A stretch of DNA of 10,769 nt from Treponema sp. GTDB lineage: Bacteria; Spirochaetota; Spirochaetia; Treponematales; Breznakiellaceae. Where the stretch lies: positions 1 through 10,769 of the forward strand of contig JAITRD010000212.1 of assembly GCA_031288575.1 (NCBI GenBank), in the 5' to 3' direction. The notes below the pieces were generated by a model, which worked only from the letters and a program-made list of their open reading frames with translations, ran no database searches and had not been told where the DNA came from. Shown one piece after another: positions 1-5,246 of the stretch (its first letter is position 1; the number at the start of each line of letters is the position of its first letter). A program made the translations under genes and the position numbers.

Positions 1-1691
1 TACACCAGGAAAAGTGTAAATGACGAAAGCGCCATGAGCATGACCGCATAGACAAAGGACATCGCAAGGGCATTGAGGCTGGCGGCTTCCTCACTGGTTG
101 CCTTGATAACCGGCCCCAGGGGCACCATAAAGGGGTGATAAAGGAATACGGTAAGATCGTATTCGGACAGCGTGGAATTGAAATTCAACGCAATCACCGA
201 GAGCAGGGTAGGAAGGATGATGGGCAGAATCACCCTGACCATGGTGTAGAAAGAACTTGCCCCAAGGCTTTGGGCCGCTTCTTCAAGAGCTTTATCAACG
301 CTGAAAAATGAAGCTTTGACCATACGCAGGGAAAAAGGAATCTTTACTATAATATAACCTATAAGCAGAATATAAGTGGAACCGATAAGCACCCAGTTAA
401 ACATCAGAAGCCGCCGGGTGTCATAGCTGGTCATAAGCCCCATGGCGATCATGGTTGAAGGAAGCATCCAGGGGATGAGCATGCCGTATTCAAACACAGC
501 CGAGAGCCTGCTTTTCCCCCTATGCAGAACCCTGCAAACCACAGTTACCAGGAGCGTAACCAGGATTGCGGCTGCGGCGGAATAAAGGGTACTTACCGTA
601 AAGGGTTTAAAGGCATTGGGGGATGTGAAAAATTCCCTATAGTTGGCGAGGGTAAGATCCCCGACCTTAAGTGTCCCGGCCATTATCGCAATCGAATTGG
701 AGAACGAGAACAGGATCACCAGGACTATCGGAGTAATATAGATCAAGAATAAAAGGTAAGCCGTCCCGTGGGCAAACCAATTGAGCATAGGATTGCTTAT
801 TTTGCTTTTTATCAGGTTTGATTTTACCTTGGAGATGGAAATATAGTGCCCTTTTTTTTCAAAATGATTAAAGAAAAACAGAAGTATCATAGTCGCGGCT
901 CCCAATATAACCGACATGAGAGCGGCTATATCCCTGGAAAAGGGAGCCTTGGCAAATTCGATGATCATGGGATTGATGGTCTGAAAATCGATACCCCCCA
1001 CAACCAGAGGGGCCGACACCGCGCTGAGCCCCCCGATAAACGTAAGGATAGTCAGCGCAAAGAATGTGGGCCTTAAAACAGGCAGAACCACTTTGATAAA
1101 AATTTTCAAAGGCGGGGCTCCCAGGTTACGGGCAGCCTCAATGGTCTGATAGTCAATGCCTCTGATTGCGTTGGTCAGGAAAACAATATGGTTAGAAGTA
1201 CCCGCAAAAGTCTGGATAAAAATAACCGCGAAATATCCGGTAAACCAGCGGGGGTTTAAATCCGGAAAAAGATTCAGCAGGAAATGGGTTATTATCCCGT
1301 TTTGCCCGTAAACGAATTTATAGCCCGTGCAGAGCACGATACCGCCGTAAACCAGGGTGCTCATATAGCCCAATTTGAGGATCTTTGCGCCTTTGATATC
1401 GAGGTATTCGGTAAAGAACACCAGCAGAGTCCCCGAAATATTTACCGTTATAACCATTGACAGGGCAAGGATAAAACTGTTCCTGATTGATCGCATGGCC
1501 CTGGCGGATGACAAGAGCTTCCTGAATGTTTCCAGGGTAAAACCAATGCCCCCTTCCTTGTAGAAAATATTTATGATCATCTGAATATTGGGGTAAACCA
1601 GGAGGGCCGCTATTACCCAGAGAATGCCGGTTTTGATCAATGCGCCGCCGGGACTGAATTGAAAAGTCCGCTTGGCTGTTTTAATTTCCAT
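1..1691 (-). CDS. Fused two-module ABC transporter permease (FbpB/AfuB type), 3' end cut by window edge
   Basis: This is an inner-membrane permease for the solute delivered by the upstream binding protein. The frame is open from an ATG at 1691 to the left edge: 563 residues, no stop codon reached. It is strongly hydrophobic with many membrane segments and contains two permease modules in one chain. Each has the cytoplasmic EAA loop that docks onto the ATPase. Loop 1 is at residues 185-204 (E185-A-A, G191, ending L203-P204) and loop 2 at 471-490 (E471-A-A, G477, ending L489-P490). A polar stretch near residues 278-300 separates the modules. Family members with both modules fused are about 550-700 residues long, so probably little is missing. 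It starts 23 nt after the ATPase stop, with only a weak ribosome-binding site. The fused arrangement is usual for Fe3+, hexose-phosphate and 2-aminoethylphosphonate importers, so it does not fix the substrate. Confidence 0.92.
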   Translation of the reverse strand, partial: MEIKTAKRTFQFSPGGALIKTGILWVIAALLVYPNIQMIINIFYKEGGIGFTLETFRKLLSSARAMRSIRNSFILALSMVITVNISGTLLVFFTEYLDIKGAKILKLGYMSTLVYGGIVLCTGYKFVYGQNGIITHFLLNLFPDLNPRWFTGYFAVIFIQTFAGTSNHIVFLTNAIRGIDYQTIEAARNLGAPPLKIFIKVVLPVLRPTFFALTILTFIGGLSAVSAPLVVGGIDFQTINPMIIEFAKAPFSRDIAALMSVILGAATMILLFFFNHFEKKGHYISISKVKSNLIKSKISNPMLNWFAHGTAYLLFLIYITPIVLVILFSFSNSIAIMAGTLKVGDLTLANYREFFTSPNAFKPFTVSTLYSAAAAILVTLLVTVVCRVLHRGKSRLSAVFEYGMLIPWMLPSTMIAMGLMTSYDTRRLLMFNWVLIGSTYILLIGYIIVKIPFSLRMVKASFFSVDKALEEAAQSLGASSFYTMVRVILPIILPTLLSVIALNFNSTLSEYDLTVFLYHPFMVPLGPVIKATSEEAASLNALAMSFVYAVMLMALSSFTLFLV

Positions 1692-1714
1692 AATGTACCG
1701 CCGGTTTTCCGCTG

Positions 1715-2722
1715 CTAAATCAGCATAATATCATCAATACAAAAATACAAATTCCGTTCATCTCCGGTGTTGAGGAAAGGAGAGCCGTCATTTTTTTCAA
1801 GACACTTTAAGAGCGTGTCTTCAACCTGAAAGGTATATTTGATATAAAGGCCGTAATATTCCCGGTCGGTCACGATCCCGGGAAAATAGACCTTACACCT
1901 GGGAGTGGGCGCGATACTCAGGCGTTCAACCCTGATAAATCCCCGTTTGCCGGCCTCCGGTTTTTTCCCGCTTTGGATCGCCGCTTTTTCAACCAGGGCC
2001 GGAGGAAGACGGTTAATGTCGCCTATAAAGTCGCAGACAAATTCGGTTGTCGAATGATTGTATATTTCGTCCGGAGTTCCTACCTGTTCAATTTTTCCCT
2101 TGTTAAAGACGGCGATTCTGTCCGAAAGGGTGAGGGCTTCCTCCTGATCGTGGGTAACGTAGAGGGTGGTAATTCCCAAATCCCGCTGGAGCCGCTTCAA
2201 TTCTCCCCGCAGTCCCAGCCTGAGTTTCGCGTCCAGATTGGAAAGCGGTTCGTCCAGGCAAAGGATTTCCGGTTTCATCACAATGGCCCTGGCCAGGGCT
2301 ACCCGCTGCTGTTGTCCCCCGGAAAGTTCGGACACGTTCCGCAAAAGCTGGCTGTCGCTGAGATCTATCTTCTTTGCCACGGCCCGCACTTTTTCGGCGA
2401 TGATTTTTTTGTCCAGCTTGAGGACCCTCATGCCGAAGGCGATATTCTCAAACACATTCATAGACGGGAAAAGGGCGTAGCTTTGAAATACGATGCCGAT
2501 TTTCCGTTTTTCTACCGGTACGCCGGTAATGTCTTTGCCGTTTACTTCGATGGTCCCTCCGGCGGGACTGATAAAGCCCGCCAATGCGCGGAGGGTAGTC
2601 GTTTTGCCGCAGCCTGAAGGCCCCAGGAAAGTAAAGAATTCTCCTTTGTTGATGTTAAGATTCAAGCCGTCTATGGCGGTGAAATCGCCGTAGTTGATGC
2701 GAATATCCCTGAACTTTATCAT
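1715..2722 (-). CDS. ABC transporter ATP-binding protein (PotA/FbpC/AfuC type)
   Basis: This 335-residue ATPase energises import through the fused permease encoded next to it. All nucleotide-binding motifs are intact: Walker A GPSGCGKTT at residues 34-42, Q-loop Q80, signature LSGGQ at 133-137, Walker B ILCLDEP at 153-159 with the catalytic glutamate, D-loop SNLD, and switch histidine H191. Residues from about 240 to 335 form a divergent C-terminal regulatory region, consistent with a TOBE domain. Length and layout fit the CUT2-like Fe/polyamine/organophosphate ATPase group. The ATG at 2722 is preceded 7 nt upstream by GGAAGG. The gene lies 58 nt after the binding-protein gene, and a hairpin fills most of that gap. 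Substrate cannot be read from this subunit. Confidence 0.95.
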   Translation of the reverse strand: MIKFRDIRINYGDFTAIDGLNLNINKGEFFTFLGPSGCGKTTTLRALAGFISPAGGTIEVNGKDITGVPVEKRKIGIVFQSYALFPSMNVFENIAFGMRVLKLDKKIIAEKVRAVAKKIDLSDSQLLRNVSELSGGQQQRVALARAIVMKPEILCLDEPLSNLDAKLRLGLRGELKRLQRDLGITTLYVTHDQEEALTLSDRIAVFNKGKIEQVGTPDEIYNHSTTEFVCDFIGDINRLPPALVEKAAIQSGKKPEAGKRGFIRVERLSIAPTPRCKVYFPGIVTDREYYGLYIKYTFQVEDTLLKCLEKNDGSPFLNTGDERNLYFCIDDIMLI

Positions 2723-2736
2723 GGCATTACCTTCCG

Positions 2737-2762
2737 GGGAGGCGGCGATGAAGCCGTCTCCC
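2737..2762 (-). other. Intercistronic hairpin between binding-protein and ATPase genes
   Basis: Two 10-nt arms (2737-2746 and 2753-2762) pair at 9 of 10 positions around a 6-nt loop. No T-run follows on the minus strand, so it is not a normal intrinsic terminator. It ends 1 nt before the Shine-Dalgarno of the ATPase gene. Hairpins in this position after binding-protein genes commonly protect the upstream message from 3' exonucleases, raising binding protein over membrane components. That role is inferred here. Confidence 0.6.
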
Positions 2763-2780
2763 GCTGATTAGTTTTTCCCT

Positions 2781-3842
2781 TTACTTCACAAATTCAAGTT
2801 GAATTTTTTCCATCCATTTATCAAGATTTTCGGTAGCCAGACTCCAGTCGATACTCTGGGGATGGATCTTGGCCATGGCGTCGTTGAGTTCCTGGGTAAA
2901 GCTGCTATAAGTTTCCTTATTGGTGGGCATATGGCCGAACAGGGCCGACCATTCGTTCTGTACTTCGGTAGACCCAAACCAGTCGACCCATTGTTTGGCC
3001 CTAGCTTCGTTTTTCCCGGTTTTTATGATACCAATACTTTCCCATACATAGGGTATGCCTTTCGGCGGAACCACAAAATCCAGATGGGGAACATTGCGTT
3101 CCTTTTTCCGCAGCAGGAGGCCGGACAGCCAGAGTTCGCCGATGCTGTATTCGTCGCCGGCGGCTACCGCGCCGAACCAGTCTTCCCCGCTTTGCTCTAC
3201 GTGGCCGTTCTGGATAAATTGCCTCATCACCTCCCAGCCCTTGTCTGAAACTCCGTACAATCCTTTGGGATCGGCATGCTCAATCAGGATGCTTGAAATA
3301 ATCATCCGGGCGGTACCGCCGCCAAGGCCGAGAAGGAAATATTTACCCTTATATGCGGGGCTGGTCGCCAGATCGATCCAGTCTTTTGCAATTGTTGCGG
3401 AAGTATAGACATTGGTATTGTAAAACATGATAAGAGGTGAAACGCCCATGGCATAAAAGAGACCGTTGGGATCGGCGAGGGCGGGATCTATCTTGTTCAG
3501 CCAGGCAGGTTCGAATTTATAGAGCACGCCGGCTTTGACGAGTTTCCCAAAATCCACAGCGTTGGCGCCAAAGACTATATCCGCCACAGGGTTGTTTTTT
3601 TCGGCAATCACACGGTTGATCAGATCCCCGCCGCCCATATTCATTACCTGAAGGTTAAAACCCGCTGATTTGGATTTTTCGGCAAGCCAATCACCGCGCT
3701 GATCGCCCCCTGAGTTGGTATAAAGCACCAGAGGAGAGGATTGGTCGGATGATCCTGTCGCCCAAACCGGGGAAACCGAAAGGACGAACAAAACCAGTAT
3801 CGTTATAGAACACCGATTACCGAACTTGAAAAAACTTCTCAC
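2781..3842 (-). CDS. Periplasmic solute-binding protein, AfuA/FbpA-like
   Basis: This 353-residue secreted protein captures substrate for the adjacent permease and ATPase. Residues 1-28 are a signal peptide: basic n-region, hydrophobic core at about 13-25, V-W-A at 26-28, with predicted cleavage before TGSS. There is no cysteine at the cleavage site, so it is not an obvious lipoprotein. The mature chain shows the SBP_bac_6/8-type pattern: N-terminal beta strand with VLYTNSGG, GGDLINRVIAEKNNPVADIVFG at about 71-92, and MFYNTNVY at about 139-146. The tandem tyrosines that bind iron in FbpA-type proteins are not seen in the expected C-terminal lobe, which argues against ferric iron. GDPD and fused-permease neighbours favour an organophosphate such as a sugar phosphate or glycerophosphodiester; that is inference. 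The start is GTG at 3842, chosen because GGAGG sits 6 nt upstream. Confidence 0.9.
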   Translation of the reverse strand: MRSFFKFGNRCSITILVLFVLSVSPVWATGSSDQSSPLVLYTNSGGDQRGDWLAEKSKSAGFNLQVMNMGGGDLINRVIAEKNNPVADIVFGANAVDFGKLVKAGVLYKFEPAWLNKIDPALADPNGLFYAMGVSPLIMFYNTNVYTSATIAKDWIDLATSPAYKGKYFLLGLGGGTARMIISSILIEHADPKGLYGVSDKGWEVMRQFIQNGHVEQSGEDWFGAVAAGDEYSIGELWLSGLLLRKKERNVPHLDFVVPPKGIPYVWESIGIIKTGKNEARAKQWVDWFGSTEVQNEWSALFGHMPTNKETYSSFTQELNDAMAKIHPQSIDWSLATENLDKWMEKIQLEFVK

Positions 3843-3866
3843 ACTTTGCCTCCAAAAAATAATTTT

Positions 3867-3892
3867 AAAACCCCGGCTTATACCGGCGTTTT
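3867..3892 (-). other. Hairpin with following T-rich tract between GDPD and binding-protein genes
   Basis: The arms 3867-3876 and 3883-3892 pair at 9 of 10 positions (one G.G mismatch) around a 6-nt loop, overlapping the GDPD stop codon. On the minus strand the stem ends in TTTT, then AAAATTA and six Ts. It could act as a leaky terminator or attenuator that sets the ratio of GDPD to binding protein, or as an mRNA processing/stability element. The Shine-Dalgarno of the next gene lies just beyond. Confidence 0.5.
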
Positions 3893-4730
3893 AATCACCA
3901 CAGTTCAATTTCCCGTCCAGGTATTCCCTGAGCAGCATGGGCCAGTCGGTTTGAATAACGTCAAAACCTTTTTCCACAAACCAGCCCCAGTTGTCTTCCG
4001 GTCCTTCGGTTATGGCGTGGTAATCGTCTTTTCCCGCCGCAAGGATGATCCAGTCGTTCAGGGTGATGGCGTTGCCCCAAAGCATGATGCCCCGGCTTTT
4101 CAAGTCTTTTAAAAAACCGTCCGAAACAATGGGGTCTTTGATGCCGCCGAATACCAGTTCCGCCATGCAATAGTTGATTTTGTAATCCTTTAGACATTCT
4201 TCTTCTCCCGGATCTTTGAGGATGGGCATATAGGCCAGGGCCGGGGAAAGGGATTCCAAAAGCACCAGTTCCTCACGGACCGGAGAAGATTTTATGATGA
4301 TCTGGCTTTCCATGCCCGTTCTTTTTATGAGGCTCAGGATTTCTTTCCAGTAAAAATACGCACGGTCGATATTGATAAGGCATCTTCCCCGCAGGTGTTC
4401 AAACACCTCCTCAAGCCTGTTGGGTCTTTCGGAAGTCAGCTCCAGGGACGGATTATGGAGATAGAGGGAGTCTATATAAGAAGAATCCATTTTCCTGATA
4501 TTGACGGTACTCCCCAGAATCAGAGGTTCCGTACCGTCGTGGAAGGCGTAAAAGACCCCATCCTTCGACATGGCCGCGTCTATTTCGAGAATATCCGCCT
4601 TCTGGCGCAGGGCGCACTCGTATGCCGGGATCGTATTGTTGATAATCGAGCCTCCGCTAGTCCCCCGGTGGGCGGCGATGAGGATGCCTTTCTTTTCTTT
4701 CAGTTCCAAAACACGTTCACGAAAATCCAT
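3891..4730 (-). CDS. Cytoplasmic glycerophosphodiester phosphodiesterase family protein
   Basis: GDPD enzymes hydrolyse deacylated phospholipids (glycerophosphodiesters) to glycerol-3-phosphate and an alcohol, using a metal in a TIM barrel. The 279-residue chain carries the family core: HRG at 21-23 with catalytic H21, the N-N-T-I-P-A segment at 31-36, metal-binding E49 and D51 in LEID, KDG at 56-58, and catalytic H64-D65. A C-terminal TDWP at 261-264 matches the usual barrel end. There is no signal peptide, so it should act in the cytosol on imported substrate, as UgpQ does beside the Ugp importer. It is the first gene of the transporter operon. The ATG at 4730 has GGGAAGGA 5 nt upstream and lies about 28 nt from the predicted transcription start. 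Active-site residues are complete; true substrate preference is unknown. Confidence 0.9.
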   Translation of the reverse strand: MDFRERVLELKEKKGILIAAHRGTSGGSIINNTIPAYECALRQKADILEIDAAMSKDGVFYAFHDGTEPLILGSTVNIRKMDSSYIDSLYLHNPSLELTSERPNRLEEVFEHLRGRCLINIDRAYFYWKEILSLIKRTGMESQIIIKSSPVREELVLLESLSPALAYMPILKDPGEEECLKDYKINYCMAELVFGGIKDPIVSDGFLKDLKSRGIMLWGNAITLNDWIILAAGKDDYHAITEGPEDNWGWFVEKGFDVIQTDWPMLLREYLDGKLNCGD

Positions 4731-4764
4731 ATCTGTCCTTCCCTATGTTATCTGTATAGGGCCA

Positions 4765-4793
4765 ATTATAAGACTAAAATTGAAACGTGTCAA
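4765..4793 (-). promoter_or_regulatory. Consensus sigma-70 promoter of the GDPD-transporter operon
   Basis: On the minus strand TTGACA (4793-4788) and TATAAT (4770-4765) are separated by exactly 17 bp, a perfect match to the housekeeping consensus. A/T-rich runs upstream of the -35 resemble an UP element. Predicted transcription starts near 4758, giving a leader of about 28 nt before the GDPD ATG. A promoter this strong would need a repressor, and an operator covers its -35. Confidence 0.85.
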
Positions 4794-4794
4794 T
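4779..4794. promoter_or_regulatory. LacI-type operator over the -35 of the transporter promoter
   Basis: ATTGAAACGTGTCAAT is a 16-bp palindrome with a central CG and one mismatched pair, the classic form of LacI-family operators. It fully covers the TTGACA box of the minus-strand promoter, so binding should block RNA polymerase. It shares the 9-mer ACGTTTCAA (minus strand) with two other sites in this spacer. The adjacent LacI-type gene is the natural candidate to bind it. Confidence 0.75.
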
Positions 4795-4884
4795 AAAAAT
4801 TTTAATTATAGAATTTTTACTAAATTAATATGATTAAATGATAAAATTAAGGTTAAAATGTGGTTAATTAATATAGCATAAAAA

Positions 4885-4914
4885 ATGATGTTTTTACGTT
4901 TCAAAATATATAAT
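4885..4914 (+). promoter_or_regulatory. Candidate promoter of the LacI-SBP regulator gene
   Basis: A perfect -10 TATAAT lies at 4909-4914. The best -35 is poor: ATGATG at 4885-4890, 18 bp upstream, matching 3 of 6. Operator-like ACGTTTCAA sits in the spacer between the boxes, which would allow autorepression. Transcription would start near 4921, giving a leader of about 325 nt. Confidence 0.45.
4889..4906. promoter_or_regulatory. Second operator-like site (strong half-site)
   Basis: It contains ACGTTTCAA at 4896-4904, identical to the right arm (minus strand) of the palindromic operator. The left arm (TTTTTAC) is degenerate. It falls between the -35 and -10 positions of the candidate rightward promoter. 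Its centre is 111 bp from that of the first operator. Confidence 0.5.
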
Positions 4915-5021
4915 AGCAAAGCCGAAGAAATCGAAAGGGGCTATAAAATCAATCCCGGGAAATGGCGCCTTTCCAGGAAACAGCGCCAGGGGAGGCCGGA
5001 ATTTACCCGCTACATACCGAG

Positions 5022-5077
5022 CGCAAAACAGGCGATTTCTTTTGTGAACTTTGCCTATTCTTTGCGGTCTTTTTTTT
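5022..5077 (+). terminator. Possible attenuator/terminator in the regulator leader
   Basis: CGCAAA (5022-5027) can pair with TTTGCG (5061-5066), with AGGC (5030-5033) pairing to GCCT (5053-5056) inside it. The stem is followed after 3 nt by eight Ts (5070-5077). The inner loop is 19 nt and the stem is interrupted, so stability is moderate. The 3' arm can also pair with CCGCAAAG at 5121-5128. Confidence 0.3.
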
Positions 5078-5158
5078 CTTGATCCCTTCCCCGCTGTTCC
5101 TCTGGGTATATGGGCAAAGCCCGCAAAGCCTTTTAATGTTACATTGCTGTTATACATT

Positions 5159-5174
5159 GTTTATACGTTTCAAA
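5159..5174. promoter_or_regulatory. Third operator-like site, close to the regulator start codon
   Basis: ACGTTTCAA at 5165-5173 repeats the arm of the palindromic operator; the left arm (GTTTATAC) matches at only 5 of 8 positions. It lies 73 nt before the TTG start. A weak promoter-like pair, GTTACA at 5138-5143 and TATACG at 5162-5167 (18 bp apart), overlaps it, so it could be an operator for a second start site or a roadblock/looping site. Confidence 0.45.
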
Positions 5175-5246
5175 TTTAAGGCTTCCGGCTCCGCAGCTTT
5201 ACAAATTTTGAAAATTCCTCTATTCTCAAAAAAAGAGGAATCCGAT

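Larger units (their letters stand above)
4921..5246 (+). other. Long structured leader upstream of the regulator gene
   Basis: This 326-nt stretch has no convincing gene; three overlapping frames are open over part of it, but none has a usable ribosome-binding site. It holds a stable hairpin at 4963-4988 (TGGCGC/GCGCCA outer stem, TTTC/GAAA inner stem). It also holds repeated complementary segments: CTTTGCC (5049-5055) and CTTTGCGG (5060-5067) can pair with GGCAAAG (5113-5119) and CCGCAAAG (5121-5128). The T8 tract at 5070-5077 lies between them. The frame of the downstream gene happens to be open back to 4947. No known riboswitch is recognised. Confidence 0.4.

Noticed and set aside
1973..2617. 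214-residue plus-strand open frame inside the transporter ATPase gene
   Set aside because: It is a complement shadow of a gene with all ABC motifs intact, with no ribosome-binding site or recognisable domain.
2781..3842. Ferric-iron binding protein as the specific call
   Set aside because: Overall family resemblance fits, but the adjacent tyrosines typical of FbpA iron ligands are not seen and the operon starts with a GDPD, so only a general solute-binding call is made.
4885..5082. Short plus-strand open frame (65 residues) in the divergent spacer
   Set aside because: It overlaps the candidate promoter -10 and operator, lacks a Shine-Dalgarno, and would start upstream of the predicted transcription start.
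4894..5157. 87-residue minus-strand open frame in the divergent spacer
   Set aside because: There is no ribosome-binding site, its composition is atypical, and it overlaps the leader and operator region; no family is recognised.
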